Shown here: in pieces, positions 31,855-43,344 of the stretch
Position numbering within the stretch: the first letter of the stretch is position 1
How the letters are laid out: every line of letters starts with the position of its first letter
From: Melampsora larici-populina 98AG31
Taxonomy: Eukaryota > Basidiomycota > Pucciniomycetes > Pucciniales > Melampsoraceae
DNA: 64,000 nt
Reading direction: 5' to 3'
Assembly: GCF_000204055.1 (NCBI RefSeq)
Contig: NW_006768864.1
Location: 6,388-70,387 of the forward strand
The notes under the pieces: model-generated
Seen by the model: the letters and a program-made list of their open reading frames with translations, nothing else
What the model was told of the DNA's origin: nothing
Database searches by the model: none
Position numbers and translations under genes: made by a program

Positions 31855-34324
31855 TTACTTTTCTAGCCAGAGATGCTTTTTTCTTCTGTACCTGAGGGGT
31901 AAGAAAGGGTTTGCAGATGATGGTGAGTGCAACCCTTTCTGGGAGCTGGTTACTTGACTCACATTGAATAGGTGCTGTTCAACAGATTCCCCTGCAACCA
32001 CATGATACACATTCACAGGGTGGGTCTGACCTATTTGATGTAGACGGTCAATTGCCTGTTGCACAATCTGTGGATTCCAATGGGCATCCTCAAGATCTTC
32101 TGTTTAGGTAATATTTATGACAGTATATGAATAAATGATAACAAACACACCATCAGGTACACCTCGTCAGTGCATGTCATATTAAAGCCCACACCTCCAG
32201 CTTCAATAGATACTATGAAGGCCTCAATGTTGTTATTGTTCTTGAATCTGTTGAGTTGCAATGTCCTCTCCTGAGGATTCAGCTCACCGTGCAAGGAGCC
32301 GCTTTCAATCCCGTGACAATCCAAATGAATCTTGATCCTGTGGGGTGTGCAGGTTAGCATACAGGACAAATGATATAAAAGAGACAGAAAATATATTTAC
32401 CACTCCATGAAACACCTCCATTGGGTATAGATGACAGTCTTCTTGCCTAGACCTTTATGCAAAGGAACCTGCTTCTTTTTGAGCTGGGAAACCAAGTATG
32501 CAGGCTTGCTACTCAGTGACCAGTCCTCCCGGTAGGCTGGCCTGGCATCAGCAGTCAGTTCCCTCCCATCCGGCACCACAATTCCAAGCTCCTCCTCCAT
32601 CTCTGTAATCTTGATTGGATTGAGCTCTTGTTCTTGTTCAAGTCAAAGAGGGTGATTGCATGTCATCCTGAGATTGCTCAATTGTCTAAAATATTCACCC
32701 CGTTTATGTTTGATTTGAGATTCCACATCAAAGTCCTGAATAAATCTTTTGTAATGTTACTGATATACTGCTTTCACTTTTTGATGCATTTCCAATAAAA
32801 TGGTCACATGGTAAATCGGGGGTAAATCACGTAGGTGGCTAGCTTTGGTCCGCCTCAGCATAAAGTATCTTAGTAGGTGTCCAAGTGATTCCAGCTTTCC
32901 TTGATGAACAGGCAGAGTGATTTGACGGTACCATTCAGAGTCTTGGTGAAAAGGCTTGATGTGCAAGCCTCCAATTCTGTTATGGAGTGGTGTACCAGTG
33001 AGACAGAGCCGGTTGACTGATTCCAAAGAGGTGAGTACCGCATGGGAGCTGGTCTCATTACAAATGACGCTGGTACCAGTAGAGGGTCAGCTTGATAAAT
33101 ATTAAACTTGGCACAAAGAGAGAACACTCACTGAGCTTCATCAATGACCACTCTGTACCACCTGGTTGTAAAAGGGAGCCGTGTTGTACCAGCATGCCGC
33201 TGGTCCCATATGAGGGTTTTGGGAGTTGTAATGATGATGTTGGCTGAGTGCATATCACGTAGAGGAAATTTGACTCTGTCTGTGCCATGCCAGCGCAAGA
33301 CTTTCAAGCTGTGTTTTCTTGTGTGTTTTCGAACCTTGTCTTCCCAGTTGTCCATGAGGCTGGTGGGACATATCAAAAGTCTCATGTGAGATGCACGGAG
33401 GTGACTGTTTGGATGGTTGATAGCTGATGCAGATTCCTGATGTTCGTATTGTCTTGATGCTTCCAGTGTTGTAGCAATTAAAGCAATAGTTTGGATTGTT
33501 TTTCCAAGGCTCATGTCATCTGCTAGAATTGATGCCCTAGGGCTGACAGGTCCGGGTTGTCCCTCAGTGACAATAAATTTTTCCCCACAGAGACGGTGAC
33601 TCCACCGGTTGAAGGGTGGCATTGATTTATTAAACCAAAGGGAGTGATAAGTTTTTGAATCCGGATTTTCTCTGTCCAACAAAAAGGCCAGGACCTGCTG
33701 CTGATGGGGGTGGAGCTGAGAAGTAACTATAACTGATGGATTGACAGGCTGAAGATCTGAGCCGCATGAAATGGACGCAAGTCTGGAGACCTCGTCACTG
33801 GTCAACATGTGATCAGGAAATGCTGAGCTCCAGTTGGGAGTTGTCTGTGCTTCTAGATCCACCAGAGGAATAAGTTGATGTTGTTGAGGTTTGTAATGAC
33901 TAGGACACTGCAGTTTGATCTTGAAGTTCCTGACCGTCTTGACAAGGCTTCCTTGGTACCAACTTGGGATAAATATAAGTGCATGCACTTGCAATTGTGA
34001 CGCATCATGCCCATTGAATTCTACAATAGTGGTGTTGAAAGTAGAGCTTATGAGAACTGGGTGACTGGGGTCAAAAGTTGTACTAGGTTTCCATCCGCCA
34101 GCAGGTAGAGCTTTATATATACAAGGTGTGCTTCCAAGAAGCTTCAAGAAACAACTATCAACACCTGGAGGGCCATACCCCAAAGAAAGACCAGTTGCAA
34201 GATATAAACTGATCTCTGGTGTGCTGTGGGTATCCGCAGAGACTTTCAAGAACACAGGTGACTGATGGGGATGTTCCAGTTTTGCCGCAGTGGAAGTGGG
34301 TGGTGCCACCTTGGAAGATATCAT
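31855..34324 (-). CDS. SNF2-family helicase/translocase (Rad5/HLTF-like)
   Basis: Five or six exons on the minus strand. Exon 1 (34324 to about 33128) holds a ~180-residue N-terminal region, then LHPHQQQVLAFLLDREN (Q-like motif), ILADDMSLGKTIQTIALI (motif I; Ser replaces the usual Gly), LICPTSLMDNWEDKV (Ia) and VVIDEAQ (motif II). Next exons give LCLTGTPLHNRIG (III), YFMLRRTK, then KTVIYTQWRCFMEW (IV), FIVSIEAGGVGFNMT (V) and AIDRLHQIGQTHPV (VI; Gln replaces the usual Arg of RIGQ). Such enzymes use ATP to move along DNA and remodel chromatin. Introns interrupt at about 33125-33060, 32755-32600, 32400-32370 and 32115-32065. The variant DEAQ and LHQIGQ motifs could weaken activity. It may be a host multigene-family member or transposon cargo. 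Confidence 0.72.
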
Positions 34325-34329
34325 CCCAG

Positions 34330-34750
34330 CACATACTGGTTGGCTTCAATTTTGTTGAGGTGTGACAAACATGATTAGAAAAATAAGATGAAATGGATGA
34401 AAAATGGATGATTGGAATGAGGGACAATATACTTTGGGTGCATGAGGCACGCTTTATATGAGCTCAAATTTGCTGTGCGGACTTACACAATTTATTACCC
34501 ATCCATGGATCTCACAGATCCACGCCCAAGCTTTTCACAATTTACAAAACATTCTTGGATCTTGCAGATTCACGCACAAGCTCCTGAAATTGATGCAAAT
34601 CCCTTCTAACATGTTCCATCACGGGTTAGGGGGCATATGGCCACTGATTCTGCTCCCCCTATCCTGCTTCAGCATAATTTATTGATATCCTGAACACAAC
34701 ATGTATTTTCATGAACCTCATGAGGATATTGATATTATAGATATCTAAAC
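34330..34750. other. Intergenic; degenerate 50-bp direct repeat
   Basis: 34485-34535 and 34538-34590 are diverged copies of one segment (CAATTTA...TTGGATCT/TGGATCTCACAGATCCACGC). No gene seen. Confidence 0.4.
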
Positions 34751-35275
34751 AATCAAATCTTTTTTTTTTCATTAACAAAAGAATAAAAAAGTCACCAAAC
34801 AAAACTTTCAAACACCTCGTACTCCATCTGTTTCAAGATTTATTTATATATTTTTTTCATTAACAAAATGATACAAAAATTGAGGACATTGCCAAAATAT
34901 CTTACCAAACATTGCTCTCAAACATATTTTGAGCAATTGTTTCAGTATATATATATTTCTTTAACAATGGACAAAAAATTGTTTCAATATGTATTTTTAT
35001 TTTTATTTTCATTTTCATTAACAAAAGCCGGATATTTTGAACAAACATTTCAAACACGTGGTAAAAGAATGAAAAAAAACAGATGAGTAATCAAACCAAA
35101 GTACCAATACTGTTTCAATGTACATATGTATAATTTTTTGATTTTGAAAGAGATTAAACAAATTATGTTCCCTACAAAACTATAAGGTTCATTTTTTTGA
35201 TTTACAAAAAAAAACCCGGACATATATATTGTATTTTTTTTTTCAAAATATAATTTGAAGTCTTTTAACCAAAAA
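34750..35275. repeat. AT-rich repeat, inverse relative of 14.6-15.06 kb
   Basis: TTTTCATTAACAAAA, TATTTCTTTAACAATGGACA and CAAACATTTCAAACACGTGG motifs recur here and, reverse-complemented, at 14.54-15.06 kb. In both places the AT-rich block borders a palindrome cluster, in mirror order. No coding capacity. Confidence 0.55.
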
Positions 35276-35283
35276 AAGAAACC

Positions 35284-35645
35284 AGCCAGGCCACTTAAGC
35301 GCTAGGTGGCCTCACCTTGAAAGTAAGGCCACCTAACTGCTAAGTGGCCTTACTTTTATGGTGAGGCCACCTAGCAGTTAGGTGGCCAAGCCCCCAGTGA
35401 TCGGATGGCACTGCATATTGGTCCGGGGCCGAGGGGCGGTCTTGGCCCTGGACTGCTCCATTGCACAATCACTGAGTGATCATGCGATGGCGGTTAGGTG
35501 GCCAAGCCATCGCACGATCACTCAGTGATTGTGTGATGGAGCAGTCCAGGGCCGAGACCGCTTCTCCGCCCCGGACCGATATCCTGTGCCATCGCACAAT
35601 CAAGGGGTGATTGTGCGATGGCACAGCCACCTAACCGCTAGGTGG
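35284..35645. repeat. Palindrome modules, cluster 2 (foldback)
   Basis: Same building blocks as 13361-14030: GGCCACCTAACTGCTAAGTGGCC-type, CGCACGATCACTCAGTGATTGTG-type and CCAGGGCC-type palindromes. About 35420-35490 and 35504-35577 are long inverted arms around GGTTAGGTGGCCAA, so the unit can fold into one large hairpin. Confidence 0.8.
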
Positions 35646-35943
35646 GGGTATTTTAATTAACCACCTAGCAATTAGGAGGTTAAACCAATATTAAAGGGAC
35701 TTAAGGCACCAGGAGTCAAAATTGATTTCAGTTTTCATGAACTCTCATCTGCCATTACCTAACCAATCACTTTTCAAACAAACATTCCAACCCCAAGATG
35801 GATCATCAATCAAGTTATCGAACAAATCAACGCCCAATCGATTGATTCGCTTGTCACTTGAGTAAGTGTTTTCAAGTAACAATCATGGAATAAATCGTTA
35901 CATCCATGACTAACTCATATCTCTTTTTGCTTTTTAGTAAGAC

Positions 35944-38900
35944 ATGTCTTACAAAACTCGTGCTTCTCCACCTCAACTCAACTTTGAAGAGGTGAGATCC
36001 CAGGATTCCTGCTCTGAAGACTTGGATCCCGACCAATTGAACCTCAAAACAAACAATTCCCTTGGGCCTCAGCCAAAATTCACCGCACCTTTGTTCCAAA
36101 CGTTTTCGCAAGCTCCTTCCGCCCCAGGACCTTTTGATGCAGTTCGAAAAGTTGGGTTATCTGATAATGAGGTCCAAGAAATAACCAAGGAGGAATATTA
36201 CCGCAATGTCCATTTGACTTCCCGGATTCTCAAAGAACAGCTCACTGTGGCTGGTCTTCCACCACAAGTATACGACCTAATTGAGCAGGCAGGACAGGCA
36301 TGTGATGATGCTTTCCAAGGTGAAACATAGTCCATTTGGTAATGGGAAAGGTGGAGAACTGATCTTTTCTGTCTCTTTCCAGATCTCGAGCAAGGAAAAC
36401 AACCTCCTACTCGCCCAAATGTGAAAGTAATATGGATCACAGACGATTCTCCGCCTCCGCCAAACCAAAGACGGTCTGAACGGACTCATGATGAAGCTCC
36501 AAGCTACTCCGGAACCCAGTTACAATCGAAGCGAAACCAATTGAACCTCACTTCAAAACCCAAAGCACCTGGTACAAACGAAGATCACGATTCAAACGAT
36601 GATGCCAAAGGTGAAGATGAAGAAAACGAGGAAGACGAGCAGGACCAAGAAGAAGAGGATGAACAGGTTGACGGTTTATGACCTATTGAAGGAAAACTTC
36701 AAATTCCAGAAGTTGAACAAAACAATTTAAATCATGATGATGGCACTGAAGATGAACACAAAAACAACCCACCTCACTCGAGTCTTTGTAAGGCAAACAA
36801 ACTGGTCATTCAAACCTCCTCAGATTTAGATGGTGAACCACTTTCTTCACCGCTCTCTTCTCCTCCTCCCAAATCCATGAGGGCGCCTTCTCCATCTCCT
36901 CAAACCGAACCTCCAACTGAGGAAAACACTTCAGATTCTCGTCTCACTCTTGCGCAATTGAGAGAACCGCGATCTTCACCGGTTTCGGAAGTCTCACCCA
37001 AAAAAAATACTCATCCCAACAATAGCCAAACGGCTGACAAAACAGGGCTCAATCATTCAGCCCAACATGTTCCTGAAACATTACCTGCAGAAGTTGAAAC
37101 ATTACCTGCAGACGTTGATTCAATACTTGCGGAAGCTTGACTTAACGCGGTGAATTTGGATTCACAACATTCCACTATGGTTCTCCCATCCAAAACCATT
37201 CCATCTGATGTGAATTTGACTCAAAATGTTCATGAAAGCAGGGTTCAACCTCTTACTGAACTCATCAAGAATCAAATTGGTGAGTTTGTATTTTACACTC
37301 AGCCGGGAACTTCCCAGAGTAAGACCTCCATAGCCAAACCCTTTATCCGTTCAATTATCCTCACTGTGACCTTTTGCTTTCTGACATAGATTTGGAAGTC
37401 AAAATCACACCTTGTGATGATCCCATGGATTTAGATATCCCTGTCTTCAACTTGAATGACCTTGGTACCATTCCAACCACCACTGATTCTGCTACTCTGG
37501 AGATTGGATTTATACTCAAACACCACGAAATCTTCAGCGCAAGCTTTACAGAATTTCCAGCCAAAAAATTTCTTCAGCCGCCTTTGCAAAAGGAAGAGAT
37601 AGTGCTTTCAATCTGATTGCCATGAGGCTTGATCACCTCCCACTCCTCAAGAAGCCATCCTTTCAATTGCCTCCGGGGACTCATTTTTCAGGCAGCAAGA
37701 TGACTAATTCTGCTTGGCTCCAATTTGTGAATGAGCAAGGTGAGTACTGATGATTAAATAATGAGTCCAGCAAAATCTTATGCACTATTTTGTCACAGGG
37801 CTACAATTCTTCTCACCGTCTGAGGGTGAACTGCTTTTTAGCTCGAACATATGGAGCCCAACCTTTTTTCAAGACTCTTATCAACCGGACCCAGATAAGA
37901 AGTCTCGGCTTTTTCACTTATGGCGGACAGTGCGGCCTATTGGATGTCCTTCAAAAAAAACATCAAGAGGTTTCCAATTTTTTAGAAGATGCTATTGCAG
38001 TTGCTGGGCAACAAGTCATTCACAAGAATACCTTTGAAGAAAACCTGGATGCAACCCCGTATGAAAATAGTTATAGATTTGTTTCTCACTTATTATTAAC
38101 TCGTCCAAACTTGGGGTCCTGTGGGGGCGGAGAAAATCTACTCACTTCAGGCTCATCAGGATCTCAAATCATTGCACATGAATCAGCTGTGGTCAAAGCC
38201 GGTACATTAAACAATCTTCAAAACTTTTCAGTCAGTGTTCACAATGTATTAATGGGGCTAGCAGTACTTGATTTACATTCAAAGATTCCTGAGAAAGCAA
38301 CTGATACTGAGCAACAACAAATCAAAAAAGATATCAACAAGAAGATTGAAGAATTGAAGGAGGTTGGGTTTGCATGGGGATCTTTGTGTTGCTCAAATAT
38401 GATCTAAATCAAATTAGTGTTATTTCATCTCTTGTCTGTTCTCTGTTTCATTTGATTTCTATGTGATCATCCTGCGAGATGTCTTGTTTGTTTCTTATTT
38501 GATTTCTTTGTCTTTGTGCGTTTGTTAACTCTCACGGTTATGTTTCTCTAGACTATATAAACCTCCCTGAGTCACCAGATGCTTCGTACATTATCTGTTC
38601 GAAGCTTCATCATCTGATACACAAGCTAACTTAGACGTGCTTGTGCATCCTGGTTGACTCATAGGTTAGTTTCTATTTTTGTGTTCTTCTCTAGTCATGA
38701 TTTCTTTTCTGTTTGTTGTCTTTTGTGTGTTAAAGAAATACATTATCTGTTCAAAGCTTCATCATCTGATACACAAGCTAACTTAGACGTGCTTGTGCAT
38801 CCTGGTTGACTCATACTTTGGCCGGTTTCATCACTAGTGGTGTTAGAGGATTAATGTTGGCTTCAAGAGATATGCATGTGCCAGTGGGCAATGCTATGGC

Positions 38901-39232
38901 AATCATCAAGGCAGCAGAGGAAATTCAAAAGTTGGAGAAGATTCAGATGAAGGAGAAGATTTGGTGCCAGACTCATGATTACATTATGGGACTTTTGGTC
39001 AGAGGCTATTTCCCTCACAAGCGGTCAGTTCATCCTGGGAAATCAGTGTTTGGTGAAGTCAAGGTTCAAAAGATTCAGCTGGCCATATGCCTGGCCTACG
39101 ACATTGGATACTATTGGTCTGTGCAGGTCCAGGTATGACTTGTGCTATTCTTCCTAAAGCTTATATCCCAATGGTGAAGATCAACAACACCAAGCTGACA
39201 GTTGTAGGGGAAGAGGCACCGCCGACATATTT
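35944..39232 (+). pseudogene. Family-U gene, copy 1 (unknown function)
   Basis: Multi-exon gene starting ATG 35944 (MSYKTRASPPQLNFEEV). Exon 1 is helical up to DDAFQ; after an intron (about 36321-36383) comes a Ser/Pro/acidic region open from 36384 to 37279 except for two in-frame TGA codons (36679-36681, 37137-37139). An intron 37280-37389 and another near 37740-37798 follow; a frame change in an A6 run (about 37560) lies between. The C-terminal domain (37799-38386 and 38821-39135) has IAHESAVVKAG, NLQNFSVSVHNVL, LAGFITSGVRGLM and IWCQTHDYIMGLL, and aligns with copy 2 at 60548-63938. A solo LTR splits it in frame. No known family recognised. Confidence 0.6.
38387..38815. mobile_element. Solo LTR with CTTTG target duplication
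   Basis: 429 bp starting TGTTGCTC and ending GACTCATA, flanked by CTTTG at 38382-38386 and 38816-38820. Contains CTATATAAACC at about 38551, a plausible TATA box. Removing it with one CTTTG restores the family-U frame (GSL then AGFITSGVRGLM, matching copy 2). The TG start and 5-bp duplication fit Copia/Gypsy LTRs, although the 3' end reads CATA and not plain CA. It has an internal 77-bp direct repeat (38587-38663 and 38739-38815), which is unusual. Confidence 0.78.
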
Positions 39233-39233
39233 A

Positions 39234-39388
39234 CCTTGGATTACAAAATCCGAGGTATCCTCGGATGCAAAAACTCGGACAGAAGCTTCCCAAGGTTTTG
39301 ATCCGAGGTAATTCTCAGGGCAAAAACCTTGGACAAGGTCTGTCCGAGGATTCGCCTCCGATGACGCCTCGGATTTCTCAACCCAAGG
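39234..39388. mobile_element. Foldback MITE, 155 bp
   Basis: CCTTGGATTACAAAATCCGAGG at the left is mirrored by CCTCGGATTTCTCAACCCAAGG at the right (about 20 of 22 match as inverted arms, split here by description), and CTCGGACAGAAGCTT...CCAAGGTTTT pairs with CCTTGGACAAGGTCTGTCCGAG inside. The whole element is one imperfect hairpin at the 3' end of family-U copy 1. Frames on both strands through it mirror each other and are not genes. Confidence 0.65.
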
Positions 39389-39494
39389 CATCTATGCTGG
39401 CAGTGAGGAAGATGGAATGGAACTTGAGTGAATGTCTTGTATTTTCTATGTTTTGTTTTCTGCTTTCGTCACCAAAATACTCTTATGTAAGCAA

Positions 39495-40362
39495 TGTCAA
39501 CTATCATTGGTTCTTGAGTAAAGAACCTTTCCGTGGTACAACCTCTGTGTGAACCATATGTTGACATGTGAGATATGTAAACATATCAACTGTAAGGTGT
39601 AAGGCTACATGTGTATACATTGTGTAATGGCTGACCACAACTCAGCCACCATTTGAGTGGAAGCATTTAACCAGTCCTTTGTTCTATGATTCTTCTGATC
39701 TTCTTATTATTGAAATCTGTTCTGTCCGCTTCCTTCAAATTGTTGAATCAACCAAGGTAACCCATGTTCGTCCTTTGTCTTCTCATTCGTTCTTCACTTC
39801 ACCGAGACAAAGACAGAACATATAAGAACAAATAGTGTATCCTCAAGAAGAAATAGAACATTGAAGAATCCACAAGAAGCCGAAACTAATTGAATGTAGA
39901 TTAATAAATCAAACCTAAAACTATTCAAGATTTCTCAAATATCTGTTCAATTCACCGCCAAAGAAGACTCATATGAATCAAAACATTGACCACTCATCAT
40001 TTACTCACCATCAATTATGGAAGACAGAGGTACTTGAGATACATGCAGAGATGTTGATGTCTTGTGAAGGGCAGGGCAAGTGACCAAGGGGACCCCCAAC
40101 TACCAGCCTAACCCTTTGCTAAATGTATCTCGGTGCTTCCTGATTTCATTCCTCAAGAAATTACTCAATACTCATTCATTGATTTATTCATTCATAAATT
40201 CTCACATTGATTCATTTCATAAATCCAACATTCAATCCATCAAATAACCAATCACTCAATGCTTATTCACATTATTCATCATTTCATTGCATCCCCACAC
40301 ACATTCCAAAATATTCAAGTGTTGAACATCCCATTGATCGAATCAATTTTTTTTGTCTGTAG
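39495..40362 (+). repeat. Leader of repeat X, copy 2
   Basis: Inverted match to 12258-13352, beginning at TGTCAACTA and ending at the start codon of the MPKPVSDLRKQK gene. It shares CTAACCCTTTGCTAAATGTA and the strings around it but lacks the 237-bp internal duplication of copy 1. Confidence 0.7.
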
Positions 40363-40541
40363 ATGCCAAAACCAGTATCTGACCTCCGCAAGCAAAAGAT
40401 GGTCAAGTACCAAAAGTGGAAGAAGGCTCAACAACACAATGCCCAACGGGATCCAGTCCAGGATGTTGGAAGAGAACATGTCAGTCAAAGAATCAAAGCA
40501 GGAATTAAAGACCGGTTTGGCTTGCCAGAGGACTGTGATGT
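40363..40541 (+). pseudogene. MPKPVSDLRKQK gene, copy 2, cut by a transposon
   Basis: Same start and first ~60 residues as the gene at 12257 (-), through RIKAGIKDRFGLPEDCDV. The coding match stops at 40541, exactly where ACGGAATGCGAGG begins. In the copy at 12 kb the next residues are FQVPQFGNG; they do not reappear before the gap at 41127. Confidence 0.75.
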
Positions 40542-40960
40542 ACGGAATGCGAGGTGTCTCATAGTGCCAAATCAAATTTCAAAAATCAAAATTTCAGAAT
40601 CCTCGGGCACCTGTGGCGCCTACTCTTGTCGAGTACCAAAGCGATGAAACACGGCGCTGTTTCATCGGACTCTGACCTGATACTCTGCGCTAGATCACTT
40701 AAGGTGATCTAGACCAAAAAACTACCCCCTCATAAACACTGTCCAAGTTGTTTTGAAGTCCTGAAAGTGTTCAATGTGTCATTAATAAACACTTTATCTG
40801 TTTTTTATCCATTGAAAACAAAAAAAATCTCGAGTTTACAATCTCAAAGGTTCTCAGATCACTCAGATTGATCTGCAAGCGCTTAGATCGATCTGCGGCC
40901 TCTCAGATGAATTTGAGAGTTTCAAGATCGATCTGAGCTCTTCAGATCAATCCAATCAGA
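40542..40960 (+). mobile_element. Transposon end with ACGGAATGCGAG terminus, copy 4
   Basis: The terminus matches the other three copies, followed by the AAAATCAAA-type leader, but the interior (CCTCGGGCACCTGTGG onward) differs from the integrase transposon, so it is a related family. Contains the palindrome TAGATCACTTAAGGTGATCTA at about 40692-40712 and a run of AGATCGATCTG-type motifs at about 40855-40945. The other end is not visible; the assembly gap follows. Confidence 0.5.
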
Positions 40961-40973
40961 GAACTCCTTGTAC

Positions 40974-41000
40974 GTATATATATATATATGTATATGTATA
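40974..41000. repeat. (AT)n microsatellite
   Basis: Short run of TATATATATATATATGTATATGTATA. Confidence 0.6.
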
Positions 41001-41126
41001 CCAACCTTCAATAAGCATTCATGACTTATCTCAAGACTCCAACTGATTCGATTCAACTTCACAGCATCAAGCCAAATCCAACTGAAACGCAATGCGCTCA
41101 TCATAGGCAACTCCTTTGGTATCGAG

Positions 41127-41226
41127 NNNNNNNNNNNNNNNNNNNNNNNNNNNNNNNNNNNNNNNNNNNNNNNNNNNNNNNNNNNNNNNNNNNNNNNNNN
41201 NNNNNNNNNNNNNNNNNNNNNNNNNN
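41127..41226. other. Assembly gap (100 N)
   Basis: Exactly 100 undetermined bases, the usual placeholder for a scaffold gap of unknown size. Colinearity of the two sides rests on scaffolding only. Confidence 0.99.
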
Positions 41227-41498
41227 GAAGGCTTGTACAATCCAATGTACCGGACATTACACTTGGAATTCCATGATTCCATGTCAACCACAGACGTGAA
41301 TGTGTTCGAATTTCATTCGAGAACAATGGGATGAGCACCTCCCTGCTGTCTATCAACACACGCTTGCAATGAGGTTGATCTGGTGTTACAAGTTCCATCA
41401 TCCACTTGTTGTGTTCATTGTCCAGCGAGTCATCTAAGAGACGTGAGAGTGAATTAAATGTAAGTTTGGGCTATAGAAGGAAAAGAGGCTCCATCAAT

Positions 41499-42918
41499 CT
41501 ACGTACTTCTGCTGAAGATGATCTCCTTGAGATCCATTAACTTTATATATGTCTCAACTGCCCATCGGATTGACTGTCTACACTCGCGGCCAATCCTACG
41601 TAGCTCGTCTTCGGAATGAGTCACTTCCAAATACCACTTGATTCCATCTTGTAGTCTTTCATCGGTGGCCCAAGCCTCTTCTGGATGAGTCATTCGACCA
41701 AAATCCCAGAATTGATCCTTGATGGGTGTGGATTTCACCTGATCAAAATCGGGGCATTCAATAGGAGTTTGATCGGGAAAAGAATTGTTGTACGATGAAG
41801 CCTGGCGCTCAAATGTTACATATTTTTTTCTCAGCTCCAATTCCTTTGATTGTAGTAGCTTTAGATGCCTTTGTAGATGTCGAGTTCCTGAATGTGGTTG
41901 CTTGAAATGGATCATTATCTTCCAATTACAATTTTTAAATATGATACATACCTGCCCTCTCATTCGCTTGCTTTGCTGCCTCCAAAACACCAACCTTTGC
42001 CTCATAAAGCCTCCCCTTCGAAACTCGTAATTGAATCATCGCCCCTCCTTCTTCGTCTGAATCATTCGAAGATAAGTTAGAGAATGATCCAAAAATGATA
42101 ATGTTTATGTTTTTGTGGCTTACTTGTTGATCCAGGGATATCCCTGAACTCTTTGGCCCCAAGCTTGTCAATCACAGAGTCAAAGTGTCAGGCAGACGCA
42201 AGATGCGCCGCTCATCTGCTTGATTTCGATTGTGACGGCACTTTTGTCAAAGGTTCCTCAATTCTAATCTATTGTTGGTGTTGTGGTCAGAAAGATTCAT
42301 CCAGTGAAAAATGAATTAATAAATCTTACTGCTTACTGTGATTCATGTAAGTTTTCCTCAAGGTCTACGAGGTGAGCTAGCTTATCTGTCAAAGCTTTAA
42401 TGCTTTTGGTGCAGATTGCTTTAAGCTGACATTCACGTTGTCGGTTCCATTGGTCCTTTATGTAGTTGATAGTGTAGTCAGGATCTTGAAGCAGCCAATT
42501 GAGCTTGCTTCGACTTTCCAAGAGTAGTTCCTTCATATCCCTCATTTGCCTGATCATCGAATCGACTAAACAACATAATGATTTCAGCGCTAGTGGTAGG
42601 TATCCACTTACAAAGAAACTACAAACCGCCATTCAGTCTCCCTTTTTCATTATAAAAGACTGCTTGAAGGTGTAATGCCCACAGGTGATGGTCCTTTGTT
42701 GATATCGTAACACCACAACTAAATCACACAGTTCCGACCATATGCGCTCTACTCCCTCTCCATCTGACATGCCCCAGTCAGGATTCAAGCGAGGACTGTT
42801 TTTTATTTGACAAGATTGTATATGTGCGTGAGAGTGCCAGGCCCCGGGTCCAAACATGAATCGGCCTTGTTCCCGTTTGGCAGTAAATGTATCTCTCTGT
42901 TGAAGTGTACAGATGGCC
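41499..42918 (-). pseudogene. KDZ transposase remnant, copy 2
   Basis: Minus-strand exons. About 42918-42650: QQRDTFTAKREQGRF, WHSHAHIQSCQIKNSPRLN and WGMSDGEGVERIWSELC, the KDZ signature. 42632-42350: a helical block ending LAHLVDLEENLHESQ, parallel to LVALLDLEEKVKDAQ in copy 1. About 42050-41945: RLYEAKVGVLEAA. 41900-41500: KLLQSKELELRKKY and DQFWDFGRMTHPEEAWATD, parallel to copy 1. A GTAAGT donor and acceptor at about 42975-42919 precede the first block, so more exons once lay upstream; they are cut off near 43000. The two KDZ copies are diverged from each other. Confidence 0.78.
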
Positions 42919-42999
42919 TAGATAAGAGTACAATAATAGACTGAATCGTCGAGAAATAAATCAACACTTACTAGCTCCATTCACAGCCCCCATCTACTG

Positions 43000-43019
43000 G
43001 GCTCTGGCAGGCCAGAGCC
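43000..43019. repeat. GGCTCTGGC palindrome
   Basis: GGCTCTGGCAGGCCAGAGCC, 9-bp arms around AG, followed by direct repeats such as TTCATGAAAG and CTTCAATA/CTTCAACA. It lies where the KDZ copy 2 gene breaks off and could mark the far terminus of the Plavaka element to its right. I cannot confirm this because the matching end is not in the window. Confidence 0.45.
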
Positions 43020-43344
43020 TACCACTTACTTCATGAAAGATTCATGAAAGCTCCAGAAAGATTTCAATCAAGCTTCAATATGTTTTCAATAACGCTTCAA
43101 CATAGCTTCAGCTGGACATAAGATCCAGCACAAGTAACATGCATTCATCTGACATTAAGAAACCAGTTATGGGCCCAGTTTGGGTTTTTTTCACCACTCT
43201 CAATCTGTCACGAAGGGTCTTTACTTTGTCATGTCAAAATTCTAACTACAGGATCAACCAATACAATAGCTTACATTTAATCACAATGAATACATAAAAG
43301 CTGTCATGTCTAGAATATATTACAACTTCAACAACACATTAATC

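Noticed and set aside
39161..39391. Opposed frames with mirrored protein sequence
   Set aside because: Produced by the foldback MITE at 39234-39388.
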